From contig NZ_MKIN01000021.1 of assembly GCF_001938985.1 (NCBI RefSeq), positions 682,001 through 746,000 of the forward strand: a stretch of DNA of 64,000 nucleotides. The letters are read 5' to 3'. The notes under the pieces are model-generated. The model saw nothing but the letters and a program-made list of their open reading frames with translations. It made no database searches and was not told where the DNA came from. Of the stretch, positions 46,335-55,269 are shown piece after piece. The DNA is from Gillisella taibaishanensis. Lineage in GTDB: Bacteria; Pseudomonadota; Alphaproteobacteria; Rhizobiales; Rhizobiaceae. Each line of letters starts with the position of its first letter. Position 1 is the first letter of the stretch. Made by a program: the position numbers and the translations under genes.

Positions 46335-46374
46335 ATCAATCTCCTCCATTGGCGAGTGCGAAAACGCATAAAGC

Positions 46375-46386
46375 TTACATGCGTAA
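46375..46386. promoter_or_regulatory. LacI-type operator, binding-protein side
   Basis: TTACATGCGTAA lies 41 bases before the binding-protein start. Extended, TTACA[T]GCG[T]AAA is shared with 46550-46561 and has the rough dyad symmetry of LacI-family sites. Confidence 0.55.
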
Positions 46387-46519
46387 ACTTTTATTACGAT
46401 GGCTCAGCGCCTTGTCAAGCACTCCATTTGACGGCCTGAATGCCGCATAGCAGCAAAGATAGAGGGATAAAATGGAGAATGTAGGATTTTGAGCGCTAAA
46501 TCGATTGGAATTCAATGAG

Positions 46520-46540
46520 GCGCTGCCCTTGTTGCAGCGC
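46520..46540. other. Hairpin in divergent promoter region
   Basis: GCGCTGC and GCAGCGC form a perfect 7-bp stem with a 7-base loop in the 314-base gap between the two arms of the polyol cluster. It lies just outside the kinase-side operator. Function unknown; no T run. Confidence 0.4.
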
Positions 46541-46549
46541 TTATAAAAT

Positions 46550-46561
46550 TTACACGCGAAA
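46550..46561. promoter_or_regulatory. LacI-type operator, kinase side
   Basis: TTACACGCGAAA matches the site at 46375-46386 in 10 of 12 bases and lies 88 bases before the kinase start. Both arms of the divergent cluster thus carry the same motif. Confidence 0.55.
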
Positions 46562-46648
46562 ATTTATATTGACGTGGCGGCTGTGCATTTCTATTCATCA
46601 GCAAGCGCAGGCAAAAAGCCCTCGGTGGTGTAAGTGTTTGGAGGAGCC

Positions 46649-47632
46649 ATGAAAAACCCATCCGTCCTTGCTCCGGAGAGGCTCGGGCCAACGATCACCG
46701 CCGGCGAGATCCTTGTCGAGATCATGGCGACATCGGTCGGGACGGGCTTTCTTGAGCCGCTTCCTCTGCTCGGGCCATTTCCGAGCGGCGCTCCGGCGAT
46801 CTTTATTGACCAAGTCGCCAAACTCGGTGGCAGCGCCGGCATCATTTCCGCCGTCGGCGCCGACGATTTCGGCACGCTCAATATCGAGCGATTGAGACGC
46901 GACGGGGCAGACATATCCGCCATAGATGTCCTTCCTGATATGCCGACAGGAACAGCCTTCGTCCGCTACCGCCCGGACGGCGCGCGTGACTTCGTGTTCA
47001 ACATCGCGAAGTCCGCCTCAGGGCAGATCCGCATGACGGATGCGGCGCGGCAGCTGATTTCGCGTGCCGGCCACGTCCATGTGATGGGATCCGCCTTTGC
47101 AATCACGGGTATCGGACAGATTCTGACGGACGCGGTTGCTGACGTGAAATCGCGAGGTGGCAGCGTGTCCTTCGACCCCAATGTTCGAAAGGAACTGATC
47201 GCAGAGCATGGTCAGGCGCGCGAACAGATGCGCGAGATCCTTGCCGTTACCGATCTTCTACTTCCTTCGGGCGAGGAGTTGGAAGTGGCCTCTGGCATTA
47301 AGGGAGAGGAGGCCTCCATCGGGGCTCTGCTCTCCCTTGGCATTTCCGAAATCGTGCTCAAGCGCGGCGCACTCGGCTCCTCCTATTTCGCAAAAGACGG
47401 TCGGCTGGACAGTCCGGCTTTTGCGGTGAAGGAAGTGGACCCGACAGGTGCGGGAGATTGTTTCGGAGCGACCTATCTGACCTGCCGCCGCCTTGGAAAA
47501 TCACCCGAAGACGCGCTGCGCTATGCCAATGCCGCCGGCGCCCGCACCGTCACCCGGCAAGGGCCGATGGAAGGTGCTTCGAGCTTTGCCGAACTGGACG
47601 CCTTTATCAGAGAAACTGGATCGGAGACCTGA
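46649..47632 (+). CDS. PfkB family kinase, probable D-tagatose 6-kinase
   Basis: A 327-residue PF00294 sugar kinase. [16 protein letters not shown] (about residues 58-73) and [16 protein letters not shown] (about 260-275, with the catalytic Asp) are the two PfkB signatures. In A. tumefaciens C58 the corresponding kinase phosphorylates D-tagatose to D-tagatose 6-phosphate. The gene is followed after one base by the PF08013 gene, exactly the partner expected. GGAGGAG lies before the ATG at 46649; an in-frame TTG at 46634 is less likely. Confidence 0.87.
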   Translation: MKNPSVLAPERLGPTITAGEILVEIMATSVGTGFLEPLPLLGPFPSGAPAIFIDQVAKLGGSAGIISAVGADDFGTLNIERLRRDGADISAIDVLPDMPTGTAFVRYRPDGARDFVFNIAKSASGQIRMTDAARQLISRAGHVHVMGSAFAITGIGQILTDAVADVKSRGGSVSFDPNVRKELIAEHGQAREQMREILAVTDLLLPSGEELEVASGIKGEEASIGALLSLGISEIVLKRGALGSSYFAKDGRLDSPAFAVKEVDPTGAGDCFGATYLTCRRLGKSPEDALRYANAAGARTVTRQGPMEGASSFAELDAFIRETGSET

Positions 47633-47633
47633 C

Positions 47634-48902
47634 ATGAGCAGCCATCTGCTGGAACTGGCCACGGCACGCCGCAACGGCACGCCTCTTGGCATCACCTCGG
47701 TATGTTCGGCCCATCCTAACGTCATCCGCGCCGCCCTGCGGCGGGCATCGACAACCCGGCAGCACGTTCTGATCGAGGCGACCTGCAATCAGGTCAATCA
47801 TCTCGGTGGTTATACCGGCATGACGCCAGCTGATTTCGTGAACCTTGTGAACACGATTGCAGTGGAAGAGAAGCTGGAGCCCAGCCTCATCATCTTCGGC
47901 GGCGATCATCTCGGCCCCAATCCCTGGCGGAAAGAGAAACCGGAAACCGCATTGGCAAAGGCCCGGGATATGGTCAAAGCCTATGTGACCGCCGGGTTCA
48001 GCAAGATCCATCTCGACACGTCCATGGGTTGCTCCGGCGAACCGGCCGCCCTGGATGACCAAACAATTGCCAACCGGGCCGCCGACCTCTGCGAAGTGGC
48101 GGAAGCTGCCTCAAAGGCAGCAGGGCTTCCGCCGCCGGTCTATGTGCTCGGAACCGAAGTGCCCGTGCCCGGCGGGGCCGATCATGTGCTCGATAGCGTC
48201 GAGCCGACCTCGCCCGACGCCGCAAAAGCTACCATTGCCATTCACCGCGACATCTTCGCTGCTGCGGGGCTGGAGGCAGCATTCGAACGCGTCATCGCCT
48301 TCGTCGTGCAGCCCGGTGTGGAGTTCGGCAGCCAGAATGTGATGCAGTATGACCGGTCGAAAGCCCGGGCGCTGTCGCTGGTACTGAACGATCACCCTGG
48401 CCTGGTATTCGAGGCGCATTCGACGGACTATCAGACGCAGCAAGCTCTCAGCGACCTCGTCAGCGACGGTTTTCCAATCCTCAAGGTCGGCCCCGGCCTG
48501 ACATTTGCCTATCGAGAAGCCCTTTACGCTCTTGATATGATCGCTTCGGACCTGATCCCATCCTACGGGACACGACCACTTGCGGCGGCGATGGAGCGGC
48601 TGATGCTCGACCACCCAACGGATTGGCAAGGCCATTATCACGGCGATACCCAATCCGTGCGCCTTCAGCGCCACTACAGCTACAGTGACCGCATTCGCTA
48701 TTACTGGAACCGGCCAGAAGCGACATCTGCCGTGCAGGCACTGCTTTCGGCGCTTGATGGACAGGTGATCCCCGAGCCTTTGCTGCACCAGTTCTTTGGA
48801 GAGCACACCAAAGCAGGATCTACCGCCGAAGAGACATTGCTGGCATCAGTCGAAGGTGTCCTCGCTATCTACGACCGCGCGGTGCATCCACAGCAATCAT
48901 AA
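47634..48902 (+). CDS. PF08013 protein, probable D-tagatose 6-phosphate 4-epimerase
   Basis: A 422-residue protein of the GatZ/KbaZ family (PF08013). Conserved segments include GTPLGITSVCSAHPNVI, VLIEATCNQVNHLGGYTGMTP, FGGDHLGPNPWR, KIHLDTSMGCSGEP and VQPGVEFG. Once thought only to be a helper of tagatose-bisphosphate aldolase, a member in A. tumefaciens C58 epimerises D-tagatose 6-phosphate to D-fructose 6-phosphate. No aldolase catalytic subunit (GatY) is nearby, which favours the epimerase role. The start is one base after the kinase stop, with GGAG upstream. Confidence 0.88.
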   Translation: MSSHLLELATARRNGTPLGITSVCSAHPNVIRAALRRASTTRQHVLIEATCNQVNHLGGYTGMTPADFVNLVNTIAVEEKLEPSLIIFGGDHLGPNPWRKEKPETALAKARDMVKAYVTAGFSKIHLDTSMGCSGEPAALDDQTIANRAADLCEVAEAASKAAGLPPPVYVLGTEVPVPGGADHVLDSVEPTSPDAAKATIAIHRDIFAAAGLEAAFERVIAFVVQPGVEFGSQNVMQYDRSKARALSLVLNDHPGLVFEAHSTDYQTQQALSDLVSDGFPILKVGPGLTFAYREALYALDMIASDLIPSYGTRPLAAAMERLMLDHPTDWQGHYHGDTQSVRLQRHYSYSDRIRYYWNRPEATSAVQALLSALDGQVIPEPLLHQFFGEHTKAGSTAEETLLASVEGVLAIYDRAVHPQQS

Positions 48903-48990
48903 AAGATAGCGAGGTTGTTGTGTTTCAGTCCAAATGCCGCTCGCGTCAAACTTGCCGCGGTCGCCTCTATCCGGAAAGAAAGCAAATCGG

Positions 48991-49527
48991 TCAGCCGTCC
49001 AGCAAAGACGTCTGACCCAGCCGGTGGTAGCGGCGCTGGTGATAGGCCAAACCATCGCCCGCCTCGCCCTGGCGAACCATCAGTACCCGACACAGCAAGA
49101 CATCGTGGGTTCCCGATGCGACATGGCTGTCGATGATGCAGTCGAAGGAGGCGATAGCATCTGCAAGTGCCGGCGCGCCCGTCACGCCCTCTAACCAGTC
49201 GGCCCCGGCGAAGCGGTCTTCCATGGGCGTCTTGCCGCCAAACAGCCCTGACAGATTAACATGCGACGGGTTCAGCGTATTGACCGTCAGCACACCATTG
49301 CTCCGGAAGGCATCATAGACCGAACTGGAGCGGTTGAGGCAGACGAGCAGCGTCGGCGGCGTATCGCTGACACTGCACATAGCCGTGGCGGCAAAGCCTG
49401 CGCGTCCGGCAACGCCATCGGTCGTTACGATGTGCACGGCCGCACCGACACTGGCCATGGCATTTCGGAACAGGTCTCGGTCAACCACCTGGTCGCCGGG
49501 CTGGAAATGGGGCTGGATTGCATTCAT
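48991..49527 (-). CDS. Flavin reductase family protein (RutF-like)
   Basis: A 178-residue flavin reductase. It has the family opening FRNAMASVGAAVHIVTTDG, then GFAATAMCSVSDTPPTLLVCLNRSS (flavin-binding) and VLTVNTLNPSHVNLSGLFGG. RutF and HpaC-type enzymes supply reduced FMN to a separate monooxygenase. The only matching monooxygenase in this region is the RutA-like protein at 57643, encoded on the other arm of the cluster. It is the last gene of the leftward operon that starts with the binding protein at 54971. It lies 26 bases after the amidase gene. Confidence 0.87.
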   Translation of the reverse strand: MNAIQPHFQPGDQVVDRDLFRNAMASVGAAVHIVTTDGVAGRAGFAATAMCSVSDTPPTLLVCLNRSSSVYDAFRSNGVLTVNTLNPSHVNLSGLFGGKTPMEDRFAGADWLEGVTGAPALADAIASFDCIIDSHVASGTHDVLLCRVLMVRQGEAGDGLAYHQRRYHRLGQTSLLDG

Positions 49528-49553
49528 TGCTCAACTCCTTCTCATCATATTGG

Positions 49554-50957
49554 TCAGGTGGCGGCTTTGGCGGTGAACCGGGAAAGTGCCAATGCCCGTT
49601 CAAGATGCCGGGCCACCGAAGCAGCCAGATCCTCCCGCCAGGGACGCGCAACCAGCTGAAGCGCAATGGGCAGGCCTTCGCGGCTTGCGGCCACCGGCAC
49701 CGTCACCACAGGCAGGCCGAGATAGGAAAACGGCCGGGTCAGCGCGGTCATGGCGCTGATGACCTCGTTCATCCGACTGCCGGCACCGACATCGACGTCC
49801 CGGTCAAGCGGCGCGATAAAGGGCATGGTCGGCAGGATCAGCACGTCGCAGGCGCCAAAACTTTCCTCCAGAAAGCGCGCCAACATAACCGAACGGATTT
49901 GTAGAGCCCGGACATAGAGCGGTCCGGGAATGGCAAGCCCCTGCGACAGGCGCATGCGAACTTGCGACCCGAATTGATCAGGCGCGTCCCGCATGCTGTC
50001 GAAATGCACAGCCGCCGCCTCGGTCATCGCCACGGCATTGGCGAGTTCCGTTACGGCCTCCAGATCCGCAAAGGGTGCGTCTGCCACCTGCACCCCATCC
50101 CGATCCAAAAGCCGCCCCACAGTTTGCACAGCCTCTCCGACATCGTCAGACAGGGTTTGCTGGAACAGACCCTTGGCAAGTCCGATCCTGACGCCTTCGA
50201 TATTGTCCAGCAACGGTCGCAGCGGCGCATCGAGACAGGTCGGGTCAAGACCATCGGGGCCGCTGATCAGCGACAGGATCAGCCAGGCATCCTCGACACT
50301 GCCTGCCAGAGGGCCGATGCAATCCTGGGAGAAGGACAGCGGCATGGCGCCATGGCGGCTGACGCGGCCTTGCGTCGGCTTAATACCCACTGTGCCGCAG
50401 CAGGCTGCCGGTATCCGGATGGAGCCGCCAGTATCGGACCCCAAGGCCGCCAGCACCACCCCTGCCCCAACTGCCGAGCCGGAGCCGCTGGAGGAGCCGC
50501 CGGTGATCCGGTCCGGATCGATCGGATTTAAGACGCGGCCATGATGGTGGTTATGCCCCGTCGGCCCCATGGCGAATTCCGACATGTTGAGGCGTCCAAT
50601 CGAGAAACTTCCAGCCGTTCCAAGACGTGCAAGGACCGTTGACGTCGTCTTGGCGCGGTGCCCGGCCCGGATCAGCGAACCACAGCCGGTGAGGCGCCCC
50701 TCGCCGTCAAACATGTCCTTGTGGGCCAGAGGCACACCGTGCAGCGGCCCTAAGCTCGCGTCCGAGGTCCGCATGTCGTCCGCGGCCTTTGCGCAGGCAA
50801 GCGCATGTTCTTCATCGATATCGATGAAGGCATTGAGGCGAGACCGACTGGCTTTGGCTCGCGACAGCGCCGCAAGGGTCATCTCCTGCGACGAAATCAC
50901 GCCGCTACGGATCGCCTCTGCGGCCTGTCTCAGGCTTTTGGGATGGTCAAGGCTCAC
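49554..50957 (-). CDS. Amidase signature family hydrolase 1
   Basis: A 467-residue amidase-signature enzyme of the GatA/AtzE/AtzF group. The Ser-cisSer-Lys triad is complete: Lys80 in LAHKDMF, the cis-serine in GGSSSGSGSA (155-157) and the nucleophile Ser179 in SDTGGSIRIP. These enzymes hydrolyse amides, carboxybiuret, allophanate or ureido acids. Its start overlaps a 70-residue gene, in turn coupled to the transporter genes, so uptake and hydrolysis are tied together. The second amidase at 58734 is only a distant relative, so the two probably act on different bonds. Confidence 0.9.
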   Translation of the reverse strand: MSLDHPKSLRQAAEAIRSGVISSQEMTLAALSRAKASRSRLNAFIDIDEEHALACAKAADDMRTSDASLGPLHGVPLAHKDMFDGEGRLTGCGSLIRAGHRAKTTSTVLARLGTAGSFSIGRLNMSEFAMGPTGHNHHHGRVLNPIDPDRITGGSSSGSGSAVGAGVVLAALGSDTGGSIRIPAACCGTVGIKPTQGRVSRHGAMPLSFSQDCIGPLAGSVEDAWLILSLISGPDGLDPTCLDAPLRPLLDNIEGVRIGLAKGLFQQTLSDDVGEAVQTVGRLLDRDGVQVADAPFADLEAVTELANAVAMTEAAAVHFDSMRDAPDQFGSQVRMRLSQGLAIPGPLYVRALQIRSVMLARFLEESFGACDVLILPTMPFIAPLDRDVDVGAGSRMNEVISAMTALTRPFSYLGLPVVTVPVAASREGLPIALQLVARPWREDLAASVARHLERALALSRFTAKAAT

Positions 50958-51159
50958 CTTTGATCTCCCGCAGCATCAGCCCTTGGAAATGTGAGGGCTC
51001 CACCGAAAACAGCCCACCGTCGCGACCGTAGGAATGGATGCCGATGGCACGGGCATCCCGCGCGATCTCGGCTTGCATGGCAAGCCGCTCCGCTTCGGTG
51101 ACGGAACGGCTCCAGAAGGCGCGGGCCAAAAGTTCTGCCAAGTCCTCTCGCACCGTCAT
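50947..51159 (-). CDS. Small 70-residue protein, possible amidase partner
   Basis: A 70-residue, charged, mostly helical protein (TVREDLAELLARAFWSRS at the start, HFQGLMLREIKGEP at the end). Its start overlaps the permease stop by one base and its end overlaps the amidase start by 11 bases, so it is translated as part of the operon. I recognise no family with confidence. Small GatC-like subunits such as AtzG are encoded directly before amidase subunits (AtzE), and this gene has the same place and size, but sequence similarity is not evident by eye. Confidence 0.6.
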   Translation of the reverse strand: MTVREDLAELLARAFWSRSVTEAERLAMQAEIARDARAIGIHSYGRDGGLFSVEPSHFQGLMLREIKGEP

Positions 51160-52169
51160 CAGCTGAACTCCTGCGGCTGGCGATTGCGCACAAGCTGGCT
51201 CAGCGCCACGGCGATGACGAGAGCGCCGCCATAGAACAGGTTTTGCACATAAGCATCGGCTCCCAGCATGGTGAGCCCAGTGATGCCGGTCACCAGGAAA
51301 TAGACGCTGATCACCGCCCCAAAGGCGTTGAACCGGCCCGGAGAGATCGTGGTAGCCCCGAGGAAGGCCGCTGCAAAAGCCGGCAAAAGCAGGTTCAGCC
51401 CCGAAAGTGGGTCGGCGGAGCCCGTCATGCCGGCATAGAAAATCCCGGCCAAAGCGGCGATCAGGCCAGACAGGATGAAGGAAATAGCCCGTACTTTATC
51501 CACCGCAATGCCATTGAGGCGAGACACCTCGCGCCCGCGCCCGACGAAGAGCAGTCTGCGCCCGGCAATCGTATATTCCAGCGCGTACCAGATCACGGCG
51601 GCGAGGATCAGCGCATAGAAAAAGGCGAGCGGAATACCAAAGAGCCGGTTGATGATCACCGATTCCACCAGGGACATCGACACACCTGATATGGTCTGAG
51701 AATTGCTGATCCACAAAATCAGGCCATTGACGAAGGTGCCGACGCCAAGCGTGACGATCAGCGAATGGATGCGGAAATAAAGGACGAAGAAGGCATTGAC
51801 CGCGCCGATAATCACTCCGGCGGCCAGCGCAATCACGAGAGTCGGCGCCAGCGGCCAGCCTTCGCGGGCATTCAGCACGCCGATCAGCATAGTGCTCATG
51901 GTCAGCGTCGAGGCTCCCGACAGGTCGAAATCGCCCGACGTGAGAGGAATGATAATGCCGAGCGTCAGCACGACAAGCACGGCCTGCGACCCGAACATGG
52001 TGGAAAAATTGCGCCAGCTGAGAAAGGAATCCGGCATAAGAATGCCGAAAATCACGATCAGCAGCAGCCAGGCGCCGACCAGCGCAAACCGCTCGCCCTC
52101 CTGCTTCAAGGCGAAACGGGGCAGGCTCTTTGTTTTGACAGGTTTGGCGGACACATCGATCGTCGTCAT
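51159..52169 (-). CDS. ABC transporter permease (RbsC-like)
   Basis: A 336-residue permease of the BPD_transp_2/ribose class with about ten helices. NFSTMFGSQAVLVVLTLGIIIPLTSGDFDLS is the conserved early segment, VTLGVGTFVNGLILWIS and GRGREVSRLNGIAVDKVR follow, and NLLLPAFAAAFLGATTISPGRFNAFGA is the usual late segment. The ATG at 52169 overlaps the ATPase stop (ATGA). It pairs with the RbsA-like ATPase and the binding protein at 53868. The substrate is probably the cluster's catabolic substrate rather than a sugar. Confidence 0.9.
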   Translation of the reverse strand: MTTIDVSAKPVKTKSLPRFALKQEGERFALVGAWLLLIVIFGILMPDSFLSWRNFSTMFGSQAVLVVLTLGIIIPLTSGDFDLSGASTLTMSTMLIGVLNAREGWPLAPTLVIALAAGVIIGAVNAFFVLYFRIHSLIVTLGVGTFVNGLILWISNSQTISGVSMSLVESVIINRLFGIPLAFFYALILAAVIWYALEYTIAGRRLLFVGRGREVSRLNGIAVDKVRAISFILSGLIAALAGIFYAGMTGSADPLSGLNLLLPAFAAAFLGATTISPGRFNAFGAVISVYFLVTGITGLTMLGADAYVQNLFYGGALVIAVALSQLVRNRQPQEFS

Positions 52170-53716
52170 TCTGCGGCCTCCGCGGTTTGGCTTTCGCTGT
52201 AGAAACAAGCTTCGGTTATCGCCTTGCGGCTGATCTCTGCCCCCTTCAACTCGATGACCGGTCGTCCTCGGGCAAAGACGAGAATGCGGTCGGCGATCTG
52301 TTCGAGCTGTTCATTGTCGGTGGAGGCACAGAGAATGGCAGTGCCTGCCCGCGCCGCCTGATCCAGCGCCAGAAAGATCTGCTGGCGAGCGCCGAAATCC
52401 ACGCCCTGGGTCGGCTCGTCCAGCAGCAGCAGCCGGGGTTTGGTCTGCAACCATTTGGCAAGCAGCACCTTTTGCTGGTTGCCGCCCGAGAGGGCTGCGA
52501 GCGGCAGTGCCGGACGGCGCGGGCGCACATCGTGCAGTTCCGAAAGCAAGGCCGCCTGCCGCATCATGCCCCCGCGGTCGAGGCCATAGGTACGCCGATG
52601 CTGATCCAGAACCGGCAAGGTGATGTTGTCGGTGATCGACAGGCTGCCAACGCCTGCCGCCCCCAACCGGTCTCCCGGTAGAAGCGCAATACCAAGCGCC
52701 TGTGCCTTGGCCGGCGTCAGCCGGTTAAGATCAATCTGCTGGCCTTCCATGACCATCCGGCCCGAGGCCTTGGCTGCGCCGAACAGCGCATAGGGAAGGT
52801 TCGCGAAGCCGGAACCAATCAGCCCTGTTACGCCAAGCACTTCGCCTTCGGCGATGCTGATGTCGAAGGGTTTCGCACGCCCTGCCGTGAAGTCTCGGAC
52901 CGTCACGGCCGCAGGACGCGATACGGTTTCCCGGCTCTTGGCGAAGGCCTCGATCCGGCTGCCGACGATGGTGTCAAGAATGGCTTGCCGACCGCTTGCG
53001 CCAGTGTCGAGAATGTCGACCAGTTCGCCATCCCTCAGCACGGCCACCCGGTCGGTGATTTCACGCACCTCGTCGATATCATGGGTGACGATGACCACGG
53101 ACGCACCACGCGCCACAATTGAGCGGATCAGCGTGAAGAGACGACCGACATCCTCGGCCGACAAAAACGGCGTCGGCTCGTCCAGCACGAGAATACCCTC
53201 GCCGCCATGCCCGGCATCGGAGGCCTTCAAATCTTCGAAGGCGCGGACAATGGCCACGAATGCGCGCTCGACTGGCGAGAGCGAGGCAATGGTCGCGAAG
53301 GGATCGATCGAGAGACGGAAATCGGCAAACAATGCGGCCACCTGCCGCGCTTCTCGCCGCCAATTGACGAACCAGGGCGTGCGGGCTTGAAGGGCGGTAA
53401 CGCGCATGTTTTCCAACACCGTCAGCGATCCGATCAACCCGAGATGCTGATGGACGAAAGCGACGCCACGCTTCTTGATGTCCATCTGGTTGAGCGGCAG
53501 CGGCATGGTTTGGCCCCAGAGCACGACCTCGCTGCTCGGCTCGGGCTGGTAGAAGCCGGCAAGCACCTTGATCAGTGTCGATTTGCCAGATCCGTTCTGA
53601 CCAAGCAGGCCAAACACCTCGCCGCGCTTTACTGACAGCGACACCCCCTTCAGCGCCTGATGGCTCCCGAAGCGCATGCGGATATTTTTCATGTGAAGCA
53701 CGGCATTCTCAGACAT
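52166..53716 (-). CDS. ABC transporter ATPase, duplicated (RbsA-like)
   Basis: A 516-residue protein with two ATPase domains, as in RbsA/XylG. The first has Walker A GQNGSGKST, Walker B ILVLDEPTPFL and THDIDEVREI; the second begins with EGEVLGVTGLIGSGFANLPYALFG, lacks a standard Walker A, as is usual, and has LSGGNQQKVLLAKWLQ and LLLLDEPTQGVD. The first-domain signature (ASLSPVERAFVAIVRAF) departs from LSGGQ, also usual for this group. The ATG at 53716 follows GAGGAG; a longer reading to 53737 is unlikely. It powers the adjacent importer. Confidence 0.9.
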   Translation of the reverse strand: MSENAVLHMKNIRMRFGSHQALKGVSLSVKRGEVFGLLGQNGSGKSTLIKVLAGFYQPEPSSEVVLWGQTMPLPLNQMDIKKRGVAFVHQHLGLIGSLTVLENMRVTALQARTPWFVNWRREARQVAALFADFRLSIDPFATIASLSPVERAFVAIVRAFEDLKASDAGHGGEGILVLDEPTPFLSAEDVGRLFTLIRSIVARGASVVIVTHDIDEVREITDRVAVLRDGELVDILDTGASGRQAILDTIVGSRIEAFAKSRETVSRPAAVTVRDFTAGRAKPFDISIAEGEVLGVTGLIGSGFANLPYALFGAAKASGRMVMEGQQIDLNRLTPAKAQALGIALLPGDRLGAAGVGSLSITDNITLPVLDQHRRTYGLDRGGMMRQAALLSELHDVRPRRPALPLAALSGGNQQKVLLAKWLQTKPRLLLLDEPTQGVDFGARQQIFLALDQAARAGTAILCASTDNEQLEQIADRILVFARGRPVIELKGAEISRKAITEACFYSESQTAEAAE

Positions 53717-53867
53717 GGCGGGCTCCTCTAATGCCAAGGCTCGAAGATACTAGCGCGTCCTCGCCTTGAAAGGATTTCGATATCTCAAATGCGCCAAGCG
53801 CTTGCGATATTCGAAAGTGGAATGCGAAGGATCGTTTCAACGACTCTTCGCATGTGATCCTGAAGGG

Positions 53868-54971
53868 CTATTTCAGCTTCCACAGCTTGCGGAAACCTTC
53901 GAGATGGGCATCGCCGTAGCCATCGTTGAAATTGGCCGGGATGCCTGCCGTCTTGATATTGTTCTCGTCGAAGATCAGCAGCGGCACGTTCAGCTTCGAT
54001 GCCGACGGCAAGCCGCACATCATCCGCATGATATTGTCGACCGCCGCATAGCCGGCCCAGCCGAGGCTTTCGCCGATATCCATCTGCACATGACCTTCGC
54101 GAACCATATCCAGCACGAAGGGAGTGCCATTAAAGCTGGCAATCTTCACCGTGCCTTCCGAACCGGTGATGCGCAGCGCCGGAACCACGAATTGCGCCAT
54201 GGAATCATAGATCGGCAGGACGAAATTGATGGAGGAATCGGCCAGTACTGCCGATTGCACGCCAGACTGGATCTTTGTCGCCCATTCAGAGACCGGGACA
54301 TCCAGATGCTTCTGCTTGCATTCCGGGCAAAGCGTCTTCAACTCTGCCTGGATCGACTTGACGAAGGGCGTCGACGGCAGCACGTCCGAGGAGCCGACGA
54401 TCAGCACATTTGGCTTGCCGCCGGTCTTCACATAGGCCCAGGCCGCCAGCAGCCGGCCCGCCTCGGTGAAATCGACCTTGGAGGCGTAATCGATACCCTT
54501 GAATGGCTCTTGCGTGACGTCATAGAGATGGGTCGTGCTGATTTTCAGACCCGCCGCCCGCGCTTCCGAAAGCTGCGGACCGAGCACTTCAGGATTAAGG
54601 CCGCCAGCCACATCAAGCACATCGTATTTCTGGCTGATGGCCTGCGAGACGCCCTGGATCCACTGGTCGACCTTCAACTGATTGTCCCAGGTGGTGTAGG
54701 TGAACCCTACTTCCTTGGCCGCGGCGGCCATGCCCTTCTGCAATTCGACATTGAAAGGGATGGTCATGGTAATCGGGATGGAGAGGACCTTTTTGCCCGC
54801 CATACAGGACTTGGCGTCGAAAGCCTCGCCGGGCGGCGAAAACACCGGCATCACCTGATGGGAGGCGACGATAGCCTTGGCATCCTCCATCGGTCCGGCC
54901 TGCCCTGATCCCGTGAAAGACAGAATGGCCGCACCTGTTAGCACTGACGTCAGCAGAAATTGGCGCATCAT
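53868..54971 (-). CDS. ABC transporter periplasmic binding protein (RbsB-type fold)
   Basis: A 367-residue periplasmic binding protein with a signal peptide (residues 1-25, ending GSGQAG). The body fits the Peripla_BP_4 sugar-binding class: VLSIPITMTIPFNVELQKGMAAAAKEVGFTYTTWDNQ, a central VLIVGSSD strand and FVLPIYDSMAQFVVPAL. Three cysteines in the mature form (CMAGK, CPEC) are unusual for the class. It leads the leftward operon, with a GntR-type motif 55 bases upstream. The ligand is unknown; the cluster points to a nitrogen heterocycle or its glycoside. Confidence 0.87.
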   Translation of the reverse strand: MMRQFLLTSVLTGAAILSFTGSGQAGPMEDAKAIVASHQVMPVFSPPGEAFDAKSCMAGKKVLSIPITMTIPFNVELQKGMAAAAKEVGFTYTTWDNQLKVDQWIQGVSQAISQKYDVLDVAGGLNPEVLGPQLSEARAAGLKISTTHLYDVTQEPFKGIDYASKVDFTEAGRLLAAWAYVKTGGKPNVLIVGSSDVLPSTPFVKSIQAELKTLCPECKQKHLDVPVSEWATKIQSGVQSAVLADSSINFVLPIYDSMAQFVVPALRITGSEGTVKIASFNGTPFVLDMVREGHVQMDIGESLGWAGYAAVDNIMRMMCGLPSASKLNVPLLIFDENNIKTAGIPANFNDGYGDAHLEGFRKLWKLK

Positions 54972-55025
54972 CGACAGTCCCCTTCATTATCACCCATGAT
55001 GTTTCATCGGCATTTATTGGAGACA

Positions 55026-55037
55026 ATGTACGGACAT
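55026..55037. promoter_or_regulatory. GntR-type operator S1
   Basis: ATGTACGGACAT, which is ATGTCCGTACAT on the minus strand, has inverted ATGT/ACAT arms around four bases. It lies 55 bases before the binding-protein start, the promoter of the leftward importer/amidase operon. Confidence 0.65.
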
Positions 55038-55239
55038 AAACGAAAGTCCGTCAACGGAATTTTGCCTAAATTTTTACGCCGCCTATTCTTTAATCAATTG
55101 CTGAATTCACTCTCCCGCAATTGCGCAAGACCTGATCATCCGAGACTTCCGCTTAGCTCATGGGAATTACGGGACCACGAGCTGAGCCCGAGCAATAACC
55201 GTCCAAACACTCTATTGCGACGCAAAGGCTGCGATCGGT

Positions 55240-55251
55240 ATGTCCGTACAT
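55240..55251. promoter_or_regulatory. GntR-type operator S2
   Basis: ATGTCCGTACAT is an exact copy of S1 in the opposite orientation, 203 bases further upstream and just beyond the end of the MFS gene. The identity extends to 13 bases (TATGTCCGTACAT). Two spaced copies could allow looping. Confidence 0.65.
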
Positions 55252-55269
55252 GGAAAGCGTGTAGAGCCG

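Noticed and set aside
47634..48902. Tagatose-bisphosphate aldolase helper subunit (GatZ/KbaZ role)
   Set aside because: No GatY/KbaY catalytic partner is present, and the linked kinase and dehydrogenases match the epimerase pathway described in Agrobacterium.
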